Positions 7,710-14,196 of a stretch of DNA of 16,558 nt are shown here, piece after piece. Position 1 is the stretch's first letter. The number at the start of each line of letters is the position of its first letter. Position numbers and translations under genes: made by a program. A model generated the notes under the pieces. It had not been told where the DNA came from, did no database searches, and saw only the letters and a program-made list of their open reading frames with translations. Source of the DNA: Acidimicrobiia bacterium (GTDB lineage: Bacteria > Actinomycetota > Acidimicrobiia > Acidimicrobiales > Aldehydirespiratoraceae); the NCBI GenBank assembly GCA_022824605.1, contig JAJDZO010000406.1, positions 1-16,558 of the forward strand. The letters run 5' to 3'.

Positions 7710-8477
7710 CTAGTGCTCGGGATGCATCGAACCGCCGATGTAGACCGCGGTGAGGATGGTGAAGATGAACGCCTGCAGGAACGAGACCAGAATCTCGAAG
7801 GCGGTCATCAGGATGAGCATCACGAACGGCAGAGCCGCGGGAACATAGAAGAACTCCCACAGCGTCGCCGTCAGGATGGCGAAAGTGACCAGCAGCAGGT
7901 GGCCCGCAACCATGTTGGCCCAGAGCCGGATAGCCAGCGAGAAGGGCCGCACCACGAAGGTGGACACCAGCTCGATCGGCGTCACGATCACATAGAGGAC
8001 CCAGGGCACACCCGGCGGGAACAGCGAGTTCTTCAGATAACCGAACACGCCCTGGCTCTTGACGCCGACCACGTTGTAGACGACCCACACCAGCAGGGCC
8101 AGGGTGATGGGGACAGCCATGCGGCTGTTGGCCGGGAACTGGATGAACGGAACGACCTCGGTGATGTTCGAGAACAGAATGAAGAAGAACATCGACGTGA
8201 GGAAGGGCATGAACTTCTTGCCGTCGGGTCCGATGGTCTGCATCACCACCGAGTTCTCGATGAAGTTCACCCCCGACTCGGCCACATGCTGCACACCGAC
8301 CGGCACCAGGGACTCGCGGGTGCGCCCGGCCAGTCCGAACAGCACCATGGTGGCTGCGGTGGCAGCCAGGTAGATGAGAACCGTCTTGTTGATGGCCAGC
8401 GGCGTGCCGTCGAACCAGATGGTGGGCCAGTCGAAGAGATGGCTGACCGGCGGAAACTCGAGAGCAAAGACGCTCAT
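7710..8477 (-). CDS. atpB: F1Fo ATP synthase a subunit
   Basis: Subunit a provides the two proton half-channels against the c-ring. The 255-residue protein is hydrophobic with about five or six membrane helices. It contains the essential arginine in LAIRLWANMVAGHLLL (R184, the equivalent of E. coli R210), the SNITEVVPFIQFPANSRM loop, and a C-terminal helix ending FLQAFIFTILTAVYIGG. The open frame continues upstream past 8477, but the extra residues are an Arg/Gly-rich shadow. ATG 8477 is chosen because it overlaps the atpI stop as ATGA and homology begins there. Translation is therefore probably coupled to atpI. Confidence 0.96.
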   Translation of the reverse strand: MSVFALEFPPVSHLFDWPTIWFDGTPLAINKTVLIYLAATAATMVLFGLAGRTRESLVPVGVQHVAESGVNFIENSVVMQTIGPDGKKFMPFLTSMFFFILFSNITEVVPFIQFPANSRMAVPITLALLVWVVYNVVGVKSQGVFGYLKNSLFPPGVPWVLYVIVTPIELVSTFVVRPFSLAIRLWANMVAGHLLLVTFAILTATLWEFFYVPAALPFVMLILMTAFEILVSFLQAFIFTILTAVYIGGSMHPEH

Positions 8478-8956
8478 GGCGAACCCTCCGACTGCGGCCG
8501 CGGCTTGAGGCCCGGGAAGGCCAGCGAGGCCGAGACATGGCGGGTCTCGACGATCAGCAGGCCCAGATGGGTGACGAGCAGGCTCACCGCGAACGGGAGC
8601 AAATCGAACCAGGCGTGGTGTCGGACGGGCAGCACAGCGGCGGTGACGATACCGAGGCGCACGACGTAACCACCCATCGCGGCCGCCATCATCGCCGACG
8701 AACCCATGCGAGCACCCCAACCGATGACGGCCGCGCCCAGCACGAAGTTGACCAGCACCAGAGCCAGGGCCAGCCCGACCGACGCTGCGCCGGTCCATCC
8801 CCATCCCAGCGCGCCGCCGACCAGCAAGGGAACCGCGAACACCACCGAACGGCGGACCATGTCGCGAGCCACCGCCCGTTCGGGCGCGTCGGAGGCGTCC
8901 AGCGGGGCCGCGTGGGCCTCAACTCTGGGCACCGCCGACTCCATGACGTTCATCAC
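8474..8956 (-). CDS. atpI: AtpI-like ATP synthase membrane protein
   Basis: This is a 160-residue protein with four predicted membrane helices (about 37-54, 56-79, 90-111 and 117-137), a polar N-terminal tail of about 33 residues and a short basic C-terminus. The size, topology and place directly before atpB match AtpI (ATP synthase subunit I), a non-essential protein tied to c-ring assembly. The third helix begins GGYVVRLGIV, resembling the family's G-x-x-x-R pattern. The family has little conserved sequence, so position carries much of the call. The start is GTG 8956 (GTGA overlap with the atpZ stop) or ATG 8953 (TGATG). Either would give coupled translation. Confidence 0.75.
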   Translation of the reverse strand: MMNVMESAVPRVEAHAAPLDASDAPERAVARDMVRRSVVFAVPLLVGGALGWGWTGAASVGLALALVLVNFVLGAAVIGWGARMGSSAMMAAAMGGYVVRLGIVTAAVLPVRHHAWFDLLPFAVSLLVTHLGLLIVETRHVSASLAFPGLKPRPQSEGSP

Positions 8957-9228
8957 CGGCTGCCGTCGGTTTGTTCAGGACCGCGGTAGGTGGCCCGACG
9001 GCTCTTGAGAGCCGCGTCCATCGACAATCCGTAAGCGCGAGCGAAGCTCCACACCTGATAGCTGAACACCACGACCACCGCCACCAGGGTCACCAACGGG
9101 AACGTGCCCAAGCGACCGTCAAGGAGCCAGCCGCCGAAGCCGAAGATTGCGGGGGTGGCGATCATCTCGAACGCCTTGGCCAGAGCATCACCCGCACCGG
9201 CGCGAGAATCCGTCTCAGGGAAGTCCAT
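8953..9228 (-). CDS. atpZ: AtpZ/AtpI-type small membrane protein
   Basis: This 91-residue protein has two membrane helices (about 24-37 and 45-62). Between them lies the family hallmark GGWLLDGRLGTFPLVT, the G-x-x-x-D turn of the AtpZ (ATPase gene 1) family. AtpZ and AtpI are reported elsewhere to act together in c-ring assembly or Mg2+ handling. The acidic N-terminus (MDFPETDSRAG) and basic tail should lie in the cytoplasm. It starts at ATG 9228, 30 bases after the rpmE stop, and overlaps atpI at its end. It is the first atp gene of the cluster. No good promoter box is visible directly before it, so transcription probably comes from further upstream. Confidence 0.75.
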   Translation of the reverse strand: MDFPETDSRAGAGDALAKAFEMIATPAIFGFGGWLLDGRLGTFPLVTLVAVVVVFSYQVWSFARAYGLSMDAALKSRRATYRGPEQTDGSR

Positions 9229-9258
9229 CGTCGTCGGTGCCTGCGGACCCGGCGTTGG

Positions 9259-9516
9259 CTACTCGCGGCCCTTGCGGCGGCCGTAACGCCGCTCGAAGCG
9301 CTCCACCCGACCGGCAGTGTCGACGATCTGCATCGTGCCGGTGAAGAACGGGTGACTGGCGCTGGATATCTCCACCTTCGCCAGCGGGTAGGTGTTGCCG
9401 TCGGACCACTCGATGGTGTCGCTGGTGGAGATGGTGGAACGAGTGAGGAAGGAGGTACCGGCGGACTGGTCGGAGAAGACGACCAGCCGGTACTCGGGGT
9501 GAATGTCGGTCTTCAT
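9259..9516 (-). CDS. rpmE: Ribosomal protein bL31, type B (zinc-free)
   Basis: bL31 is a large-subunit protein bridging to the 30S head. The 85-residue protein matches type B bL31: MKTDIHPEYRLVVFSDQSAG at the start, then TYPLAKVEISSASHPFFTG and GRVERFERRYG. It has no cysteine at all, so it is the zinc-independent form rather than the CxxC zinc-binding type A. ATG 9516 is preferred over an upstream in-frame start because the family begins exactly with MKxDIHP. Its place right after rho is the standard actinobacterial order. Here it is followed at 30 bases by the atp genes, and prfA is missing. Confidence 0.95.
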   Translation of the reverse strand: MKTDIHPEYRLVVFSDQSAGTSFLTRSTISTSDTIEWSDGNTYPLAKVEISSASHPFFTGTMQIVDTAGRVERFERRYGRRKGRE

Positions 9517-9557
9517 CGGGGCACCAGTCTGTAAGTCGAGCGGGCCGGTCACAACCC

Positions 9558-9600
9558 CGAAAGTAACGAAGTTTCGCGCGTCGCTCCCGCAGGCTGCGAC
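9558..9600 (-). promoter_or_regulatory. Stem-loops in the rho-rpmE spacer
   Basis: The 105-base gap after the rho stop holds GTCGC ... GCGAC (9580-9584 with 9596-9600) and a second pair CGAAA ... TTTCG (9558-9562 with 9572-9576). Both are short 5-bp stems without a U-tail. They may mark the rho 3' end or an rpmE leader structure. The evidence is weak. Confidence 0.25.
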
Positions 9601-9621
9601 AAGCTGCTCGCCGGGGTGGGG

Positions 9622-11199
9622 CTAACCCAGCAACTCCGCGTTGGAGGTAGTGCTCTCAAGCTTGGCAAGGGCCGTCTCCAGGGCTTTGACGACGGTTCCA
9701 GGACCTCTGTCATCCGATTCGCCGATGAAGCTGAGCCGCAGCGCCCCGAGGGCCTGCACCTCGTCTGCGTCGACAAAGCGCTCCTCGTCACGCGACACGC
9801 AGGCGGTCACGTCGATGGCCGGGAACAGTCCGAGTTGCGCAGCCCACCGGTCGAGGCCGATCTCGGTATTGGCTGTGCCCACGAACTCGTCGCACAGAAC
9901 GCCCGGCAACGAACTCGACCCGTCCGAGACGATCGAGGCGACCATGGTGAGCGAACCCCCCTCGGAGACGTTGCGGCCCGCTCCGAAGAGCTTCTTGGGC
10001 ATATGCACCGCGCCGCTTTCGACGTTGCCGCTGTAGGCCCGTCCCGCGTTGGAGAGCGTGGCGTTGTAGGCCTGGGCCAAGGAGGTGAGGCTGTCGAGCA
10101 CCAGCGCCACGTTCTGCCCGGACTCGACGAGTCGCTTGACCCGCTCAACGGTCATCTCAGCCGTCTGCACATGCTCCTCGGGGCTCTGATCGAATGATGT
10201 CGCCGCGACATCACCGTGGCGCACACAGCGCTGCACCTCGGTGATGTCCTCGGGCCGCTGATCAAGGAACAGGCCCGTCACGAAGATGTCGGGCTCGTTG
10301 GCCTCGATGGCGCCGATGATGGAGGTAAGCACCTCGGTGGCTCCGCAGCCCCTGGGACCCTTCACCAAGACTCTCTGGCCGACGCCGACGGGCGCCACCA
10401 GGTCGATGAGCCGAGCCGTGACGGCCTCGGGCTGCTCGAGCGTGAGGCGACGCACTGCGTGGATCGGCGTCAGATTCTCGAACACGGGACGATCCGACAA
10501 CTCGGCGGGTCCGCCGTTGATCGACTCCAGCGTCAACAGGGCGGGATTCTTCTCTGCCCGGTTGGCGGGCCTGGACGTTCCCGTCAGGTGGTCGCCGCGA
10601 CGCAGCCCGTACTGACGGATGGTCTTGACCGGCACGTAGGCGTCGTTGCGATGCGGCAAGCAGCCGTCCACCCGCAGAAAGCCGTAGCCCTCGTCGCGCA
10701 GGTCGAGACGTCCCGACACCGCCACCGGATCACCGTCCCAGCCGTCGTCGCGGTCGCGATCACGGTCGCGGTTGCGGCGTCGGCGGCGGCGATTGGCCGG
10801 ATCCACCTCATCCTCGGTGCGGTCGGGCGTGCGCGGCGCGCCGCGATGGTTGGCCGGGGCGCCGTTGCCGCCAGCCTCGTTCTGGGCGCCGTTGCCAGCC
10901 GTAGCTGAGGTCTCGTAGCTGGGACCCGCAGCGGGGTCGTCCCCGTCGGAAGACGCTGGGTCGCCGTCGTCGGAGTCGGGCGATGAATCGGCGTCGGCCG
11001 GCTGGGTGATCCTGGCGCCGTCGGCAGTCAGGTCGATGATCAATTGGATGATCTCGTCTTTGCGGGCCCGGCTGGAGGGCTTGGCCCCCAGCGCGGCCGC
11101 GATCTGGTTGAGTTCGCCACGATCCTTGCGTTGCAGGGTGGACCGCCGCATCTCGGTCGCTTCCACGGATGAGTTCTCCGGTTTGTCGGGTTCAGGCAT
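9622..11199 (-). CDS. rho: Rho-family protein with degenerate ATPase motor
   Basis: Canonical Rho is a hexameric RNA-dependent ATPase that ends transcription. Homology runs over the full 525 residues. A SAP-like N-terminal helical domain (RRSTLQRKDRGELNQIAAAL) comes first, then an acidic linker and an Arg/Asp-rich run (about 137-151). A well-kept cold-shock RNA-binding domain follows (about 158-230, with GYGFLR at 171-176 and DAYVPVKTIRQYGLRRGD). The RecA-type motor is present in outline but altered at key sites. Walker A reads GPRGCGAT (281-288) with Ala287 in place of lysine. DERPE is DQRPE (Gln314 replaces the catalytic Glu), and the arginine valve is Gly457. Walker B Asp (D369) and the arginine finger (R470) remain. 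The site before rpmE is where canonical rho sits. The start is ATG 11199; GTG 11217 is an alternative. The family call is firm, but ATPase activity is doubtful. Confidence 0.9.
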   Translation of the reverse strand: MPEPDKPENSSVEATEMRRSTLQRKDRGELNQIAAALGAKPSSRARKDEIIQLIIDLTADGARITQPADADSSPDSDDGDPASSDGDDPAAGPSYETSATAGNGAQNEAGGNGAPANHRGAPRTPDRTEDEVDPANRRRRRRNRDRDRDRDDGWDGDPVAVSGRLDLRDEGYGFLRVDGCLPHRNDAYVPVKTIRQYGLRRGDHLTGTSRPANRAEKNPALLTLESINGGPAELSDRPVFENLTPIHAVRRLTLEQPEAVTARLIDLVAPVGVGQRVLVKGPRGCGATEVLTSIIGAIEANEPDIFVTGLFLDQRPEDITEVQRCVRHGDVAATSFDQSPEEHVQTAEMTVERVKRLVESGQNVALVLDSLTSLAQAYNATLSNAGRAYSGNVESGAVHMPKKLFGAGRNVSEGGSLTMVASIVSDGSSSLPGVLCDEFVGTANTEIGLDRWAAQLGLFPAIDVTACVSRDEERFVDADEVQALGALRLSFIGESDDRGPGTVVKALETALAKLESTTSNAELLG

Positions 11200-11200
11200 C

Positions 11201-11268
11201 CCGGCTCGGCGAAGCACGCATCACGAGCCGGCGCCAGCCTTCACGCCGAAGGCGCAAGGCGACGCCGG
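11201..11268 (-). promoter_or_regulatory. rho leader with two mutually exclusive stem-loops
   Basis: Stem A pairs CGAGCCGG (11224-11231) with CCGGCTCG (11201-11208), 8 bp with a 15-base loop, and ends one base before the rho ATG. Stem B pairs CCGGCG (11228-11233) with CGCCGG (11263-11268) and encloses a 6-bp hairpin GCCTTC/GAAGGC (11237-11253). The two stems share 11228-11231, so only one can form. Stem A would cover the initiation region and stem B would free it. A switch-like control of rho translation is inferred. Confidence 0.5.
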
Positions 11269-11276
11269 AAGGCTAC

Positions 11277-11291
11277 GCAGCAAAGGGCTGC
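11277..11291 (-). other. Small hairpin in the thrC-rho spacer
   Basis: GCAGC (11277-11281), a 5-base loop and GCTGC (11287-11291) form a short stem between the thrC hairpin and the rho leader stems. No U-run follows. It may be part of the same structured leader. Confidence 0.3.
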
Positions 11292-11338
11292 CGCTGCAAC
11301 CATTACGGCCGCGTGTCTTGGTGTGTTGCCACCCGGCG

Positions 11339-11372
11339 GGTCGGGCACCGCAGGATCGTCGGTGCTCCGACC
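11339..11372 (-). terminator. Strong hairpin after thrC
   Basis: GGTCGGGCACC (11339-11349) pairs with GGTGC-T-CCGACC (11361-11372) to give an 11-bp GC-rich stem with one bulged base and an 11-base loop. It begins 16 bases past the thrC stop. There is no U-run, so it is either an actinobacterial-style terminator or an mRNA 3'-end stabiliser separating thrC from rho. Confidence 0.45.
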
Positions 11373-11388
11373 AACGTGGCGGAAGGTG

Positions 11389-12804
11389 TCAGCCTCTACG
11401 CACCGAAGCGACGAGATCCTTGACTTCGTCCACCCGGTTGGGCAGCGAGGTGCACCGCTCCGGGCGGCCTGCCACGGCCGCCAGAGCCGGAGGCGACTCG
11501 GGCTCAAGTCCTGTGGCATGGGCCACGGCCTCGGGGAACTTGGCCGGGTGAGCGGTAGCCAACGACACCACCAGCTCGCCGGGTCGGCGCCGGCGCTGGG
11601 CGACCCCAACCCCGACGGCGGTGTGGGGATCGATGAACATCTGCGACTCGGCGTGGATCCGGCCCATCACGTCGAGGGTCTCGGGGTCGTCCAGCCGGTC
11701 GCCCGCGAACTCAGCCCTTATGCGCCGGTGCTGTTGCGCGCTCAGCGCGACCCGTCCGTCGGCCCGGAACTGGCCGAGCAGGGCGGCGGTCGCCTTGCCG
11801 TCGCCTTCGAACAGCTCGAACAGCAGGCGCTCGAGGTTCGACGAGATCTGAATGTCCATGCTCGGCGACAGGGTCGGCGTCACGTCGTGGGCAGCCAGCT
11901 CGCCGGTCTCGATGAGCCGGGTGAGGATGTCGTTGGTGTTCGAGGCGATCATCAGGCGCCCGACCGGCAGCCCCATGCGACGGGCGTAGTGGCCGGCCAG
12001 CACGTTGCCGAAGTTGCCGGTGGGGACACAGAACGTGACCGGCCGGTCGTCGGCCAGCCGCCGGGTGGCCCACACGTAGTAGACGATCTGAGCCGCCACC
12101 CTGGCCCAATTGATCGAGTTGACCGCGGCCAGCCTCATCTCGGCCCGGAAGGGCTCGTCCGCGAACATGGCCTTCACCAGGTCCTGGCAGTCGTCGAAGG
12201 TGCCGTCCACCGCCACTGCGTGGACGTTGGGCGCCTCCAGCGTGGTCATCTGGCGGCGCTGGATCTCGCTGGTGCGGCCGGCGGGGTGCAGCACCACGAT
12301 GTCGAGGCGGTCACGGTCGGCGACCGCTTCCATGGCCGCTGAACCGGTGTCGCCCGAGGTGGCTGCCACGATCATCGCCCGGTCGTCGCGTCGCTCCAGT
12401 TCGTGGTCGAAGAGCCTGGCCACCACCTGCAAGGCGATGTCCTTGAAGGCGAAAGTGGGTCCGTGGAACAGCTCGAGCAGCCAGTGGTCGTCGTCGAGGG
12501 CGACCAGAGGGCACACGTCGGGGTGGTCGAAGGTGGCGTAGGCCTCGGCCACAAGTTCGACAAGATCGTCATAGTCGACCGCTCCGCCCACGTAGGGCGC
12601 CATGATGGCCGCAGCCAACTCGGCGTAGGTGAGTTCTCCTGCGCCCACTCCGGTGTGCTCCGCCAGTTCGGGCACCGGCTCGGGTACAAATAGGCCGCCG
12701 TCGGGCGCGAGCCCTGCCAGCAACACGTCGTCGAACGTTAGGCCCTCGCTGCGCGGCGGCATCGACCTGGTGCTCACGTACCGGATGTCGCTCACACGAG
12801 TCAC
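11389..12804 (-). CDS. thrC: Threonine synthase (long, E. coli-type)
   Basis: This PLP enzyme converts O-phosphohomoserine to threonine, the last step of the pathway. The 471-residue protein has the typical opening YVSTR ... GLAPDGGLFVPEPVP, the PLP lysine in HGPTFAFKDIALQ (K121), the phosphate-binding SGDTGSAA (150-157) and PTGNFGNVLAG (261-271). The length and motifs belong to the long threonine synthase clade (E. coli, yeast) rather than the short one of about 360 residues found in mycobacteria. The start is GTG 12804, overlapping the hom stop as GTGA, so the two are translationally coupled. The homoserine kinase gene that makes its substrate, often next to thrC, is not in this window. Confidence 0.95.
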   Translation of the reverse strand: MTRVSDIRYVSTRSMPPRSEGLTFDDVLLAGLAPDGGLFVPEPVPELAEHTGVGAGELTYAELAAAIMAPYVGGAVDYDDLVELVAEAYATFDHPDVCPLVALDDDHWLLELFHGPTFAFKDIALQVVARLFDHELERRDDRAMIVAATSGDTGSAAMEAVADRDRLDIVVLHPAGRTSEIQRRQMTTLEAPNVHAVAVDGTFDDCQDLVKAMFADEPFRAEMRLAAVNSINWARVAAQIVYYVWATRRLADDRPVTFCVPTGNFGNVLAGHYARRMGLPVGRLMIASNTNDILTRLIETGELAAHDVTPTLSPSMDIQISSNLERLLFELFEGDGKATAALLGQFRADGRVALSAQQHRRIRAEFAGDRLDDPETLDVMGRIHAESQMFIDPHTAVGVGVAQRRRRPGELVVSLATAHPAKFPEAVAHATGLEPESPPALAAVAGRPERCTSLPNRVDEVKDLVASVRRG

Positions 12805-14099
12805 TGCTGGGGGTTCTCGTCTCCGATGACGCGGATGACGTTGCCGATCTCGTGAACCTCGTCGAGGCCCCGGAGGTCGCGCCGCGTGGCCTGCAGATCA
12901 CGTTCGCGGCACTCGTGGGTGATGAACACCAAGCGGGCATCCTCGCCGAGACCGTGCTGCTCCATCGACCGGATGGACACGCCGTGGCTGCCGAAGACCG
13001 CGGCCACCGAAGCCAGCACGCCGGGCCGGTCGGCCACCTCGACGCCGAGGTAGTACTCGGAGCGCAGTTCGTCGATCGAGCGGATGCGGGCCCGACCGAG
13101 GCGCCCGATACGGCCCGGGCCGCCCGAGGCGAGGTTGACGGCCGCGTCCACAAGATCGCCGAGCACGGCTCCAGCGGTGGGGCGACCACCGGCGCCCCGA
13201 CCGTAGAACATGAGCTCGCCCACCGCGTCGCCCTGGATGAACACTGCGTTGAAGCTGTCGCGCACCCCCGCCAGCGGATGGTGCATCGGCACCATGGCGG
13301 GATGGACCCGCACGGCGACCTCGGGCGGGTCGCCGACGCTCTCGGCCACCGCCACCGCCTTCACCGCGTAGCCCAGGCGGCGAGCCGTCTCGATGTCGTG
13401 GGCGGTGATCCGGGAAATGCCCTCGTGGTATACATCGCCGGCCACCACCACTTCACCGAAAGCGACGGTGGCGATGATGGCTGCCTTGGCCCCGGCATCG
13501 AACCCTTCAACATCCGCGGTGGGGTCGCGCTCGGCGTAGCCCAGGCTCTGAGCCTCGCTCAACGCCTCGGCGTAGCTGGCGCCCCGCTCGGCCATCTGGG
13601 TGAGGATGTAGTTGGTAGTGCCGTTGACGATTCCCATGATCCGCTGGACCGGCTCGGCGATGAGCGACTCACGCAGCGGCCGCATCAGCGGTATGGCTCC
13701 AGCCACGGCCGCCTCGAACAGCAGGTCGACGCCGACATCGTCGGCCTCGCCGAACAGTTCGGCACCGTGGTTGGCCAGCAGTTCCTTGTTGCCGGTCACC
13801 ACCGGCTTGCCCGCGGCGATGGCGGCTCTCAACAGGCTGCGCGCGGGCTCGATCCCGCCGATCAACTCCACGACGATGTCGATCTCGGGGTCCGACACGA
13901 TGTCGGCTCCGTCGGTGCAGAACACCGACGGGTCGATGCTCAGACCCCGGTCCTTGGCGGCGGAGCGGACCGCCACCCGCGTGATCTGCAACTGGATGCC
14001 GGTGCGGGCGGCCACCACGGCGCGCTGCTCGTCGAGCAGCGTCACGAGCGCAGCACCGACGTTGCCGCAGCCCAGTAGTCCGACCCGGAGGGAATTCAC
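12801..14099 (-). CDS. hom: Homoserine dehydrogenase with ACT domain
   Basis: Homoserine dehydrogenase reduces aspartate semialdehyde to homoserine with NAD(P)H, the branch point towards threonine and methionine. The 432-residue protein has a Rossmann motif (VGLLGCGNVG, 6-15), the segment TGNKE (102-106) with the catalytic lysine K105, and the catalytic core GIVNGTTNYIL and DVEGFDAGAKA (D201, K205). A C-terminal ACT domain (about 348-428, YYLGVEVADRPGVLASVAAVF) is the usual site of threonine feedback. The start is GTG 14099. GAAGGG abuts it directly, too close for a Shine-Dalgarno sequence, and TAGCTT lies 6 bases upstream, suggesting a leaderless mRNA. It is coupled to thrC by a 4-base overlap and diverges from the kinase-like gene. 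Confidence 0.96.
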   Translation of the reverse strand: MNSLRVGLLGCGNVGAALVTLLDEQRAVVAARTGIQLQITRVAVRSAAKDRGLSIDPSVFCTDGADIVSDPEIDIVVELIGGIEPARSLLRAAIAAGKPVVTGNKELLANHGAELFGEADDVGVDLLFEAAVAGAIPLMRPLRESLIAEPVQRIMGIVNGTTNYILTQMAERGASYAEALSEAQSLGYAERDPTADVEGFDAGAKAAIIATVAFGEVVVAGDVYHEGISRITAHDIETARRLGYAVKAVAVAESVGDPPEVAVRVHPAMVPMHHPLAGVRDSFNAVFIQGDAVGELMFYGRGAGGRPTAGAVLGDLVDAAVNLASGGPGRIGRLGRARIRSIDELRSEYYLGVEVADRPGVLASVAAVFGSHGVSIRSMEQHGLGEDARLVFITHECRERDLQATRRDLRGLDEVHEIGNVIRVIGDENPQQ

Positions 14100-14105
14100 C
14101 CCTTC

Positions 14106-14111
14106 AAGCTA
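14106..14111 (-). promoter_or_regulatory. Putative -10 box for leaderless hom transcript
   Basis: On the minus strand TAGCTT (TANNNT) is followed by 6 bases and then the hom GTG at 14099. This spacing puts the transcription start on the start codon. A TTGCCG 20 bases further up is too distant to be a confident -35 box. Confidence 0.45.
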
Positions 14112-14183
14112 GCGGCGAGCAGATACGGCCTCGGCAAATCGGAGCTGACCTCGCGGAAGCAGCCCGCTCCAAAAACATCTACA

Positions 14184-14189
14184 TATACT
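14184..14189 (+). promoter_or_regulatory. Putative -10 box for leaderless kinase-like transcript
   Basis: TATACT is close to the ideal -10 TATAAT and lies 7 bases before ATG 14197, within the only clearly AT-rich stretch of the window (about 14170-14196). No Shine-Dalgarno sequence fits between them, which supports a leaderless start. No -35 box is evident. Confidence 0.6.
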
Positions 14190-14196
14190 AATATTC

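Noticed and set aside
7615..8538. A 307-codon minus-strand frame overlapping atpB and atpI
   Set aside because: It is in a different frame from atpB and translates to Arg/His/Pro-rich nonsense. The atpB frame holds the conserved arginine and the membrane helices.
8478..8804. N-terminal extension of atpB
   Set aside because: The open frame continues but overlaps atpI in another frame and is Arg/Gly-rich. ATG 8477 gives both homology and the ATGA overlap.
9517..9552. Longer start of rpmE at 9552
   Set aside because: bL31 type B begins with MKxDIHP, and the 12 extra residues have no counterpart.
10741..10793. Short tandem repeats (CGGTCGCGATCA-like) as a regulatory repeat
   Set aside because: They encode the Arg/Asp-rich low-complexity linker of the Rho protein, a common feature of actinobacterial Rho, and keep the reading frame.
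11241..11609. A 122-codon minus-strand frame in the thrC-rho spacer
   Set aside because: Most of it lies inside thrC in another frame, and the rest is the structured leader. There is no motif and no ribosome binding site.
12852..14078. A 408-codon plus-strand open frame across hom
   Set aside because: It is antisense to a fully conserved homoserine dehydrogenase, with the same His/Gly/Asp-rich bias and no motif.
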